Positions 33,901 through 43,429 of a stretch of 64,000 nucleotides of DNA are shown here, one piece after another. The notes beneath the pieces are model-generated. The model was not told the origin of the DNA and made no database searches. It saw only the letters and a program-made list of their open reading frames with translations. The DNA comes from Ischnura elegans (Eukaryota; Arthropoda; Insecta; Odonata; Coenagrionidae), in assembly GCF_921293095.1 (NCBI RefSeq), contig NC_060259.1:3348001-3412000 (forward strand). Reading direction: 5' to 3'. The position numbers were made by a program, and so were the translations under genes. Numbering within the stretch: the first letter of the stretch is position 1; each line of letters begins with the position of its first letter.

Positions 33901-35545
33901 GCAATTGAACACAATTTGTGCCCTTAATGTGCCCCTAAGTGAATGAATGCATATAGACGATGAAGTAAAGAGTGAAGTGAGTTGTGAATGTAACTGCTTC
34001 GACGAAATTATTTATTTCTTCCATGCTAGTTCAATCAACCCTATACATTTCGATCTAAGGTATCTAACTATTGCCAAGGGGATATGTTTCATATTTGAGC
34101 TAGTTGTGCTTTAGGGATACATCGAACGCATATTAATTTTCAATCGTTTGTTCGCTTCCAAGTTCCGTTTGATTTTACTACCTATTCATTTTGAGCATTC
34201 ACGAGTGTTTACATTTCACGAATTTCGTTGCGCTGTTGTTTGTTTTTGTTTTGGTCATATTTTGGTTACGGTAAGAGTACGGGTAAGAGTAATAGTGAAA
34301 TTCGAAGTTTTTTGATGTTACAATAACCGGTTTAGCAATTTGTTTCAGCCTATTCATTTCATTGTCTTCGCAATGTCAATGTGAAATAACGTAAACTGAT
34401 TCTAAGTCGTTAGTGATGAGTGAGAAGTGAGGTGTGGAGAATCTTTCGAACTTCAAGGAGTGCAAATTCTTTTAGCGTGTGCAGAGTGATTGGAAAACCG
34501 ATTATCATGTTGTATTAGTGTTTTATATTTATTGTGAGTCAAGTTTTTCATTGAATCAGTTGATTCGGAATATACTGATTATATGTATCAAAAAGACAAC
34601 TCGTGAAATGTGTACGTTGTAGTGCTATTTATGATATGATGAGCAATAAATATGTAAAAGGGTAATTTTGCTTATTGTTACTCGAATTAAAGGATAAATT
34701 TGGATTTTCTTTAAACACTGATCTGGCGGCAGACGCTGGAGATCTTGAAAAAAAGTAGAATAACCCTGCTGAGCCACTTAAACAACACTGCAGTAGGGCA
34801 TCTACAGGCTTGTGACGTCACACATCAATTCAAGATGGAAGTAGGGCTTTTTGGCGTAACGTAAAATTTGTCACTGTTTAAAGCCTTCTCTAACCATGTA
34901 CAATGAAGAAAATAGCATAATATTATTGTCATTGCTCCTTCTGAAGCACGATCTTTCGATTTCTTAAATAAAAAAAATATGGTGAACAACCCTATTGTTC
35001 AGAAATATTATCCTCCATTTGAATGCTTTTTCCAATATCTTTTTCGAGACCTCTACTTAGCTGTCTGGCAAGGATGGATCAAAGAATTTTTTTCTAGATG
35101 GTGCACCAGGGTCTAACAGGCAAACAGTCTTCTCATATTTGGGATTAAAATCTAGTTCAACAATTGTTCTATGAAAAATGTTCTTAATCATAATATATAC
35201 ATTACTAACATATTAATATTTTTACTCAAAATCTTTTCTTATTTAATAACAAGAAAAAGTCAAAGAAAAGTTTGTAAAATGTATTCAGCCTCTAATGGAC
35301 AGGTTTCCTAATTTTGAAACCTTAAGAATGTTAAACACGTGACTAATAAGACTGTAGCGTCCTGTCTTATGTAATCTGCTTGTTACGTACAAGATACAAT
35401 TTCTTGCTACAATGAAATGTTTATATACTTCATTATTACAGGAGCAGTGCAGGAGAGCATGACCGCTGAAAAAGATGTGGAGGTTGCCATCCAAAACTGG
35501 CTAAGGCACGCCAAGGAGCGGTTGCAGGGGAAGAAGAAAATTTAA
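30906..35545 (+). CDS. Candidate spliced gene of element A (DUF4806-type tail)
   Basis: Exon-like blocks: 30906-30974 (strong acceptor CCAACAG, donor GTAAGT; all three frames open, so it is the weakest), 32449-32546 (acceptor TTTACAG, donor GTGTAAGT) and 35442-35545 (acceptor ATTACAG, or an in-frame AG at 35451-35452; stop at 35543-35545). The last two encode related motifs: VEVTVKSWLEHAKARHE and VEVAIQNWLRHAKERLQGKK. The same W-x-H-A-x-x-R ending occurs in the final exon of the minus-strand gene at 46817. AATAAA follows at 35590. Phases fit if the 30906 exon is read as ...WRLQRCSSIP and the second AG is used in the last exon. Function unknown. Confidence 0.45.
31427..31459 (+). repeat. A-run and (AT)n microsatellite
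   Basis: An A-run followed by about ten AT units. Confidence 0.85.
31719..31749 (-). ncRNA. Hammerhead-like core C, Penelope remnant
   Basis: On the minus strand: CTGAAGA, C, a perfect 6-bp stem GCTGGC/GCCAGC with loop AGGATA, then GAAAC. The core bases are all present. It continues into an open frame to 31519 without a recognisable domain. Confidence 0.5.
33448..34992. mobile_element. TA-flanked DNA element with GGGTTGTTCA ends
   Basis: GGGTTGTTCA at 33448 and its inverse TGAACAACCC ending at 34992 lie directly inside TA dinucleotides (33446-33447, 34993-34994). 1545 bp, with no transposase motif seen. Its middle (about 33790-34680) is homologous to a minus-strand segment at 48262-49180. 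Confidence 0.65.
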
Positions 35546-35689
35546 TAATATGTATGTAGTTTCTTGCATTGTATTATTTTAAGAAGCCAAATAAATATTG
35601 TGCATGGAATTGATGCCTTATTTATTTAAATTCTTGTCTGGACCTATTATTTATTTGTATCGAGCAAAATGCAATCCTAACCTAAACGT

Positions 35690-35855
35690 GTCCTCAAGGT
35701 GTCCGGAGCGGACACTTTCAGGACGTCCGTAGGCCACCTTTTTTACTGACATGCGGACTTGCAGCGGACATCCTTTAGCATGAATTCGCACGTCCGTAGG
35801 ACGTCCATAGGCCACTTGGCGGACAATCACCGGATGTCCGAAAGGTGTCCGTGTG
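35690..35855 (+). repeat. Right subterminal GGACGTCC array of element A
   Basis: Counterpart of 26090-26236 with GGACGTCCGTAGG, GGACATCC and GGTGTCCG words. A single related word pair also occurs at about 30500-30520. Confidence 0.75.
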
Positions 35856-35866
35856 CTGTGTGGGTA

Positions 35867-36328
35867 GTTGGTTACAGTGATGCTGATTATGCCAGCGACC
35901 CCACTACGCGGCGGTCAGTCAGTGGCATTGTGTTTATGCATAGTGGTGGTGCCATCACCTGGGCCAGCAGGTGGCAACAGTGTGTGTCGCTGTCAACCAC
36001 AGAGGCTGAGTACATTGCTGCTAGTGAAGCCGCAAAAGATGCTGTCTGGTTGAAGAGACTCTTTGGCGAAATTTCCCCATTAAAGTATCCCCCGGTGTTG
36101 TTCTGTGATAACATTAGTTCTATTAAGCTTGCTAAAAACCCTGAATTTCACAAGAGGTCTAAGCACATTGATGTACGTTATCATTTTGTTCGTGAACAAC
36201 TCCAAAAAGGACAATTATCAATTGAGTATGTTCCAAGTAAAAATCAAGTTGCAGATGTTTTTACTAAGCCTGTTCCAAGAGTACCATTTGAAAATTTGCG
36301 TTCTTTATTGGGCATGTGTGAACTTTAA
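35867..36328 (+). CDS. Copia RNase H, 3' part
   Basis: Continues the copia frame directly after the insertion: GYSDADYASDPTTRRSVSG, then SLSTTEAEYIA, then KHIDVRYHFVRE and VADVFTKP, all hallmark copia RNase H motifs. Stop codon TAA at 36326-36328. Confidence 0.88.
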   Translation, partial: VGYSDADYASDPTTRRSVSGIVFMHSGGAITWASRWQQCVSLSTTEAEYIAASEAAKDAVWLKRLFGEISPLKYPPVLFCDNISSIKLAKNPEFHKRSKHIDVRYHFVREQLQKGQLSIEYVPSKNQVADVFTKPVPRVPFENLRSLLGMCEL

Positions 36329-36473
36329 TTTGAAGTTGAATGTGAATTATTTATTTGGAATGTAAGGGTTTTCTTTTAATTTTGCTACTGATGAAGTAAG
36401 AGTCATTTTGAGCCAAAGAGATGTTATTGATATTTGATGTATTTCTTTTGTTTGTTATTACAGCAATGTAAAC

Positions 36474-36485
36474 TTTTTGGGGGAG
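36474..36485 (+). promoter_or_regulatory. Copia polypurine tract
   Basis: TTTTTGGGGGAG abuts the 3' LTR, as expected for the plus-strand primer. Confidence 0.75.
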
Positions 36486-36682
36486 TGTTGTAGAAAATGT
36501 AAAAGTTTTCAATTGCTGATTTGACTTGTTTTACGTTTTTCATTGCTCTTTTGTTTTTTTTGGCTGACTGGGTTTTTATCGTGATTATTCCCTGTATGAG
36601 TCTAGTCTTGTTCTGCGCTGCGAAGAAGCAACAAATAAATTCATGTTGAGATAAGTCGATCTTTCATTACGGAACCTCAACA
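36486..36682 (+). repeat. Copia 3' LTR
   Basis: 197 bp, about 99% identical to the 5' LTR, followed by the target duplication ATAGC. Confidence 0.92.
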
Positions 36683-36687
36683 ATAGC

Positions 36688-37318
36688 CATAAGCAATGAC
36701 AAAAATAGCATGTGCAAGAAAGCTACTAAAACAAAATTGTGACATTTCAACAAAAAAACAGCGTTGATAAATATGCAAGTAGTCACTAAATAAGTACATA
36801 AGAGTCGTACAGATACAAATTGTTGTTATTTTGTAGATTTGTTACAATAACAAATGTACAACAAGCTAATCATGAGCAAATATGGAAATCACAACTACAA
36901 GAAATTGATATTAATTAAAAAAGGATTCAGAGAATACATTCTTGCAATACGAGCCTGAAAATTCAGTAGGTAAATAATATTTACCATAGAGAAAAAACTA
37001 AAAATAAATGGAATCTATGAACATGCAGATAACGAATAAACATAAATAATTTAAATATAAGTAAAAATAGCAATCCATAACTAAGGAATGCCAAGCATAA
37101 TAATCACAGGAACTTGAAAATAGTCTTGAGGTGGCGACTCCTCGTGGAAAAAGTCGTGAGGAGACGATGTAAGCTTTCCAAGTCTATGGAGTCCGGTTAT
37201 GGTGCTGTGGTGCTAACAGTCGGTAGAATACACATGGCACCTGAACACATCCAAGGAGCGGGTTAGGCCTGGGACTCTTCACCTGATTAATTCTAGGAGT
37301 TCATGGTACTAATATATC
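36688..37318. other. Intergenic, nothing recognised
   Basis: AT-rich DNA between copia and the next transposon end. Confidence 0.5.
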
Positions 37319-37690
37319 CCCAGACGGCACAGGAATTTTACGTATCTGAATACGAGGGTGGACCATCAAGATACAAGAAATCGCGTTTAAGAAGTTGCTA
37401 AAAAGTGTTGTTTCTTTATTTCCTTTAATGACGAAAAAATGTACAAGAGGACTGGCAAATTCATATGCGTCGATAAAATTTTATCTCATCGATAAAACTG
37501 TATTCGGTTTGGGACTATTTTCTCTCGCGGGTGATGCCATTACTCCTAGGAAAAAGGCCCGATCAAAGCCTGCACAAGCTTTGGAGATCGCGATGTTTAC
37601 GTGACGTCGCAACACATTTCAGGGATTTGTGTGGTTAAGTTGGTAATAATAGAGTGTCTGGTAATGGTGAAGTTTCCCTCATTTTTTAAG
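37319..37690 (+). mobile_element. Truncated copy of element C terminus
   Basis: Begins CCCAGACGGCACAGG and matches the inverse of 59640-59995 over about 370 bp, including the shared stretch coding LANSYASIK and DKTVFGLGLFS. Homology stops near 37690. Only the 5' leader of the element is present. Confidence 0.7.
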
Positions 37691-37980
37691 CCGATGTCCC
37701 ACGGTCAAATTTTCGTCAAAATATTTGCATCAAAATTTGATGCAACTGACGCGCACCCTGTCCCACGGTCAAAATTTTGTCCAACTAGCTTTTGGTCCTA
37801 TCGTTTGTACAAATCACCGATTTGTACAAATGGATAGGACAGGTTCTAAATTTTCATCCAATTGGATGAAACCGACCAATCACAGAGCCTTTGACAAAAA
37901 AGCATCGCCAAGCGCTGACACACAGGCCAAATAGGTTAAACTTTTTTATCGTCTGCATGAGTATTTTAATTAATAATTAT
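37691..37980. repeat. Unclassified repeat with TCCCACGGTCAAA words
   Basis: TCCCACGGTCAAA occurs near 37697 and again near 37769. A small palindrome TTTGTACAAATC/GATTTGTACAAA lies near 37805-37830. It looks like the end of a MITE cut off by the neighbouring LTR; no partner end was found. Confidence 0.4.
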
Positions 37981-38131
37981 TGTTGTAGATTTATTAGTCC
38001 GTTATAATACATGGTCTTGACAATGTAGTCACCACGGAAAGACTGCCGGTTTCTGTACAGCAAACAACACTCTACCACAAGTGGCAGCACCGACACATAT
38101 GTGGCGACATCTATACGACATACATACAACA
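37981..38131 (-). repeat. Gypsy 2 3' LTR
   Basis: On the minus strand TGTTGTATGTATG to CTACAACA, 151 bp, preceded by GGAAGGGAGA at 38132-38141 as the polypurine tract. Confidence 0.75.
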
Positions 38132-38235
38132 TCTCCCTTCCTTTATAACAAAATAACTTTTAATAAAAATATAATGAACCCAACAACATTCTTGGAAATA
38201 ATACATAATACATACATATGAGGATTTAAACACAA

Positions 38236-38663
38236 TTAAGGATACTCTGAGTCAGAGTACCTTTTAGGGGGCTTAACAAGTCGACCCGACCTAGACCTGT
38301 TAGACTTAGGTGTTGATAGTTGTTGGTCATCCTGTCCTTCCCTTGAAACCTGAGAGCTCATTCCTTGAATTGCCTTGGGAGTGGGGGGTTCTGCCAGGTT
38401 ATTGTAATTTTGCACTGATTGTGGAAATGATTTCGAGCTATTATATTTTAGCCTCAAATGATGGCGGTTTCTGCGGTAGATAGTTCCATCAGGTGTCCTA
38501 AGGTAATATGACCTGGGGCAGTTTTCTGATACAGCTGTAATGACAGCTGGATGCCAATAATCATTTGGAAATTTTTTGAAGTATATATGATCCCCAGCCT
38601 TTAATGTGGGCAATTCTTTTGTTCTCTGATTAGCATAGGTTTTCATGGAAGTTCTTTGCTTTT
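38236..38663 (-). CDS. Gypsy 2 pol C-terminus
   Basis: A continuation of the integrase tail: LKAGDHIYFKKF, WHPAVITAV, RSYYLRTPDGTIYRRNRHHLR, then a polar Ser/Pro-rich tail ending DSEYP. This is the GPY/F-like end of gypsy polyproteins. The frame enters from the insertion junction at about 38663, upstream of the first Met at 38646. Confidence 0.75.
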
Positions 38664-40046
38664 TACCCTACAAGCACACGGGAGACTGTCTCTTGACGAC
38701 AGGTAAGAGACCCCGAGGAGATGGCCGCCCTCTCCCCCTTCTCCCTTGGTTCGTCAATTTTCGAGTGTTCACCCCCACCCACTTCCGCTTCTTTCCGAGG
38801 TCAACGCTTCGCCTTTCCGAAATTACATTATCTTCAAGAGGCATTATGCGGATACCGAGTGATCATGGCAGTATATTTAATTATTTTCTAATTTAATGTT
38901 GGTAATTCGTCGTAGTATAACACGAATTAGACATTAATTAGTATAGTTATATCACTGACTACGCCGATACCGGAAAAGAGCCCTTCCTCCCCCTTGCAAC
39001 ATCCGCTTCGTCTCTTTCACTTTGTGCCATAACTCGAATCTGAGAGGTCCTGCCTTCGAAGTTACGATCACCGCACGTGTTTATCCTCATTGTTGGAGCC
39101 TGCCGGTTCTTGCAATCGCCTTTTCAACCGCGTCCATTTTCACCGGTTTGAGGGAAGTACTGATTAATTGTGTATCCCTGCTAATTTTTATGGCATTATC
39201 GCATATTGTCTTCACGTGTCCCAAAGGACTTAGATTTTGTCATTTATTCGGTAGTGTATTCGATTCGCTTATGGTTGCCTTTTACATGTATTTTCATGTG
39301 TTACTTATTAACCTCATTAAGGATAATATTCGTTATCTAATGCACCTACCTTAGTCACTTAGTGTTTATCCCAAATCGCCTCGTGCGGGTCGAAAATATT
39401 CACGAAGCATGGCCGTTATCCTTCCGACGCTATTATTTACTCTGTGGACTATTATTAAGTTTTGTTGAATTCCCGATAATAAGGAAAATTAATGTAAACA
39501 ACAGATTTATTTTGAGACATTAAAATTAATGAAAGTTGATATGTTTAATATTCGGCTAGCCGCCATGTTGTGTGGCACGAGGTGCATTGTCACATTTACT
39601 GATATAGATTATAATAATGAATTGATGTCCTTTAGTCTCGCTAATATACTCGAGAACCGATTTGGCTCATTTTGATTTTAAAATGTTGGTGAGTGAAAGT
39701 TCAGGGAAGATTTTAAAGGTGAGAAAATTATAAGAAACATAGGTAAAGTTCGTTATGAATGACTGCAACCTTTTCTTTTGCATATTTAAATTAGAGATAA
39801 TGGTTGCACATAGTTGGAGCATATAACATTGGAAAGAAAAATAAAATCCCATTCTTGCACTCGAATTTCGTCTTCTGCGTTATTTACCGTGAATTTGGGG
39901 AAAGTATTCGAAAAAATGCTGAAAATTTAGTGACATAGGGTCACTATCCCCTTGATTGTTGATTTACCTCATAAAAAGCTCATTTATCATTGTGGGTAAA
40001 CTTTTCTCGGGATTCCCTCCGGGTTAATGTTTTTATATCGGCCAAC

Positions 40047-40078
40047 GTTTCAAGTACCGTCTCGGCACTCATCTACAG
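40047..40078 (-). ncRNA. Hammerhead-like core D, Penelope terminal remnant
   Basis: On the minus strand: CTGTAGA, then a stem AGTGCCG/CGGTACT, then GAAACGTTGG. The core differs from CUGANGA at one position. Flanking words (TTATATCGGCC, CGGGATTCC) resemble those beside core A, so this is probably a Penelope terminal repeat. Confidence 0.4.
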
Positions 40079-40477
40079 GGCTGAATCATGAGGGCAGCTC
40101 ATTTATCACTGTTTATTCACAAATAGGGTGCGCGAAATGATTTTCACATACTTTACGTTAATTTCGTTACTATCAGTTCATTGTTGATGTTAACGTAGTC
40201 AGTTGATTTTGTAGTTTGACATAGCGCCAATATTTACTTGTAAGTGCGCGAGAAATTTTAATACTTTGATCATTCATAATGCTAAGGAGATGGCGACCAA
40301 ACTTAGGTCGTTCAATTTAATCAAATGTGCAAATCAGATTAATCGGTTAAGACGCAGTACTCATGTGATCCTGCAATGAGTAGCATTCAACTATGATTAG
40401 GTTGTAAATTATTGTACCGATAAATCAGTGCAGTTGGGGAAATACAAATCATTTGTTAATATTGCAAGGGTAATTGA

Positions 40478-41297
40478 AATTTTTTACATCTTCGTTAATA
40501 GGTGGTGAAGTAAGGTACTCATGATTGGACCATTGTTTTTCAGATTCTGGTGGGCAACAATTACTGCCATGGTGATACTCTTCTGACTTGGAATCATAAA
40601 TATCTATGGAAAGTGGAACTGGTTGATTTGGCATCTCAGTGGATGTTCCTGTTAATAGTGGTGGTTTTTAATCTTGGTGAGTGCTTCTTGTGATTTATCA
40701 ATATCCACCCTTATAGTTTATATGCATGGACTAACAGAAATTTTTTACATCTTCATTAATAGGTGGTGAAGTAAGGACCTCACGATTGGATCATCGTTCT
40801 TCTGATTCTGGTGGGCAACAATTACTTCAGGGTGATTCTCTTCTGACTTGGTATCATAAATATCTATGGAAAGTGGAACTGGTTGATTTGGCATCTCAGT
40901 GGATGTTCCTGTTAATAGTGGGAGTTTTTAATCTTGGTGAGTGCTTCTTGTGATTTATCAATATCCACCCTTATAGTTTATATGTATGGACTAACAGAAA
41001 TTTTTTACATCTTCATTAATAGGTGGTGAAGTAAGGACCTCACGATTGGATCATCGTTCTTCTGATTCTGGCGGGCAACAATTACTGCCAGGGTGATTCT
41101 CTTCTGACTTGGTATCATAAGTAAATATGGAAAGGGTTGATTTGGCATCTCAGTGGATGTTCCTGTTAATAGTGTTGGTTTTTAATCTTGGTGAGTGCTT
41201 CTTGTGATTTATCAATATCCACCCTTATAGTTTATGTGCATGGACTAACAGAAATTTTTTACATCTTCATTAATAGCTGGTGAAGTAAGGACCTCAC
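40478..41297. repeat. ~260-bp tandem repeat, three and a half copies
   Basis: AGGTGGTGAAGTAAGG-type starts fall at 40500, 40761, 41021 and, mutated, 41275, giving periods of 261, 260 and 254 bp. Each unit on the minus strand holds a candidate exon with a TTAACAG acceptor and a GTAAAAAAT donor (about 40488-40648, 40749-40908, 41009-41162). The first reads MPNQPVPLSIDIYDSKSEEY and onward. The others carry small indels. Confidence 0.85.
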
Positions 41298-41737
41298 GTG
41301 ATTACAATTTTTTAAATTTCTTCATTTTCAGGCGATTTGTTCTTATTACCTTGTGATGGAACATGTTAATATCTTCTGATGGTGAGCAAGGTTCACAGCC
41401 ATGATGAATCTCCACAATGTAGTGAAGCAGACATTAGAAGAATTAGGTTGTGCACATTATTCTTGGCAGAGATGCCTGGTGTTTTTCTTTTGATGTTTCA
41501 TTTAAGATATGGAACAATGGAAATCCCTCATGTTTTGTTTATTCTTAAGTGTGGGTTTAACATATGGCATGGTGACATATTCTTGGGATATTGCTGTGAG
41601 GATGAAGATGCTATTTTCTAAAATGCATAGCTTTGTTATTGCGATTCTGCAGTTTTTAATTCAGGGAGGATTCTTTACAGATTTCCTTTTTTGTTCATTT
41701 TATCTTTAAAATCTCATTTAATCATCATTTAATAATG

Positions 41738-42098
41738 CTCCTGCGGAAAATCATATGTTGGCGAAACATGCCGAGGAATGGCGACAAGGATGAAGGAGCA
41801 TGTGAGGGCTACCAATAAAAAACAACTGCACTTGTCAGCCATTGCAGAGCATGTTTGGAGTGAGGCCGGCCATAACATTGAATTTGAAAAAGCGAAGATA
41901 GTGGCAAAAGAGAGTCGCTACTACCCAAGGCAAATTAGGGAAGCGATTGAAATCCACAAAAGGCAAAATATTAACAGGGACAACGGCTACCCAATCAGCA
42001 ACGCTTGGAAGAGAGTTCTGACCAATCAGCGCACAGGAGGAGATCGGCCAGTGCTATATAAGACGGCAAAAAATGAACACTTCTCACCTTCGACCTGA
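41738..42098 (+). pseudogene. Penelope GIY-YIG domain, second fragment
   Basis: Reads CSCGKSYVGETCRGMATRMK from about 41738, then SAIAEHVWSEAGHNIEFEK, IREAIEIHKR and NRDNGYPISNAW. This is the CxCGKxYVGET signature of Penelope endonucleases. The ATG at 41778 lies after the signature. The RT is absent. Confidence 0.78.
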
Positions 42099-42125
42099 AG
42101 ACGGAAGCAGGATGGCTTCCGAAAC
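42095..42125 (+). ncRNA. Hammerhead-like core E after Penelope fragment
   Basis: CTGAAGA at 42095-42101, C, perfect 6-bp stem GGAAGC/GCTTCC with loop AGGATG, then GAAAC at 42121-42125. It lies directly downstream of the Penelope coding end, where terminal hammerheads are expected. Confidence 0.5.
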
Positions 42126-42213
42126 TGTAGTCAACTATAAACGACAGACGCGGCTGGAGAACCCGGAAATTAGCAGTCATCGTAAACAATTAGAAAATCC
42201 GCGTCAAGCTTTC

Positions 42214-42550
42214 CTTGCAGAACTAAATACTGGGCTTGGCCCCCACTTCCCGAGGAGGACGATTTGCAATTATACACGCAGGAACGGAAAATGGGTTCAT
42301 AAAAGGAGCATTGCATGTGTTTCTGTACAAAAAGAACTCAATGGATGAGCATGAAGAAGTGGGTGGCGAGTGTTACGAGAGATGGTTTGAGCGCTCACTT
42401 CTTGCAAACTTACCCGAAGGATCAATTATAGTGGTTGATAATGCCTCTTATTACTCAAGGAAATTGGAATCCTTGCCTACTAGAATGTGGAGGAAAAGGA
42501 GCATTAAGGAAATTAGCTTTGAAGATGTCAGATTTATAAGAGATCTTTAA
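42214..42550 (+). pseudogene. DDE_3-like (Tc1/mariner-type) transposase fragment
   Basis: The ORF from 42236 contains GRFAIIHAGTENGFIKGAL, then HEEVGGECYERWFE, then IIVVDNASYYSRKLESLP. The order HAG, HEE and VxDNASYH matches the middle of IS630/Tc1-mariner-like DDE transposases. Only about 100 residues remain; the N-terminal DNA-binding part and the last catalytic residue were not found. Confidence 0.65.
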
Positions 42551-43429
42551 TTTACAATAAACCAAGTACGGGAAAATTTTGTAAAATTAAAGATTTATGT
42601 CTTATACAACATCGCCTTTCATGTAATGTTAGCCAGAGCCAAAAAATATTGCATAATATGGGAGGAATAGAAATTTTGTCTCATTCAGGAGTGGCGATAA
42701 TTTTTATTGTTCTTCAATTTATTGTTATTTTTTACATTACAGATTATTCATTATTCAGCTTGTGTATTGAATAACTACATACATAAAATAACAAAAGACC
42801 TTTCCTTTTATATTGCAGCAAAGGTATTGTAATTTACGCTAAAAAATTCCTTAATTTACGCCGTCTTTCGTGCGATCCCTAACTCCTTTTTGAACTAAAC
42901 CATTTTGGCGCCATATTATGTGTGGTTGCATACGCTGTTAGGATGCCTTCCGGCGGAGCGGAAGCTTGGCAACACTGTTATCCATAAGGCCCGTACTGTC
43001 AACTAAATGTGGAACGCTCTATAGCAGTCCATTAACACCATGTTCGTAAGTAATATGCATTAATATCAATTCGCATACGCCACGGATTTATAAGTGGCCG
43101 GTTAATGTATCCTGATTTGGAGTAAAGTAGCGGTCGGCTGTAGCTCGCTGCTCGTAGTACTGATAAATGACAACAGATGGCGCCACCGGCGCATAGTTCA
43201 TGTGTCCGACGTAGTTCGCGTGGTTATCGCTTGATGGCGCATCAATCGGAAATCGGAGACCGTCTCTTGAGTAGTGCGGACATTTCGTCATGGGTTCGCA
43301 ATCGTATCGTCCGGCCGTCTCCTTGTTGTCTCCGGAGACGCTTACCGCTTCCGGGCGGCGGTCTCTTTGGTTTCTGTAGAGAGTCTCTAAGGATTCGGGG
43401 GAGACAGTCTCCCGTGTGCTAGCTGGGTA

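Larger units (their letters stand above)
26074..35864. mobile_element. DNA transposon A (CCC-N6-GCACA ends) inside copia
   Basis: The ends are inverted: CCCACACTGCACA on the left, CCCACACAGCACA on the inverse right. They are flanked by TA at 26072-26073 and 35865-35866. Removing the insert with one TA rejoins the copia frame, which proves both boundaries. Both subterminal zones are packed with GGACGTCC/GGACATCC words. Without the nested gypsy element it is about 6.2 kb. Candidate DUF4806-type exons lie on its plus strand. No classical transposase was recognised. Confidence 0.8.
22304..36682 (+). mobile_element. Copia LTR retrotransposon, split by a later insertion
   Basis: LTRs at 22304-22502 and 36486-36682 differ by one substitution and a 2-nt T-run change. 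The whole is flanked by ATAGC at 22299-22303 and 36683-36687. Order is LTR, primer site, gag, protease, integrase, RT, RNase H, purine tract, LTR, which is copia order. A 9.8-kb DNA element sits between RT and RNase H. Two or three small frameshifts in pol make this copy defective despite its youth. Confidence 0.93.
38666..43427. mobile_element. DNA transposon E (CCC-N6-GCACACGG ends) inside gypsy 2
   Basis: The ends are inverted: CCCTACAAGCACACGGGAGA on the left, CCCAGCTAGCACACGGGAGA on the inverse right, flanked by TA at 38664-38665 and 43428-43429. GTCTC/GGAGAC words crowd both subterminal zones. The CCC-N6-GCACA terminus is the same as in element A. The 4.8-kb interior contains Penelope remnants, a DDE-type fragment and a 260-bp tandem array. 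Confidence 0.8.

Noticed and set aside
37395..37604. 69-codon ORF similar to the one at 59665-59886
   Set aside because: The similarity is explained by shared transposon leader DNA; no evidence it is translated.
40478..41297. CRISPR-like tandem array
   Set aside because: Units are about 260 bp with no short repeat-spacer pattern; eukaryotic context.
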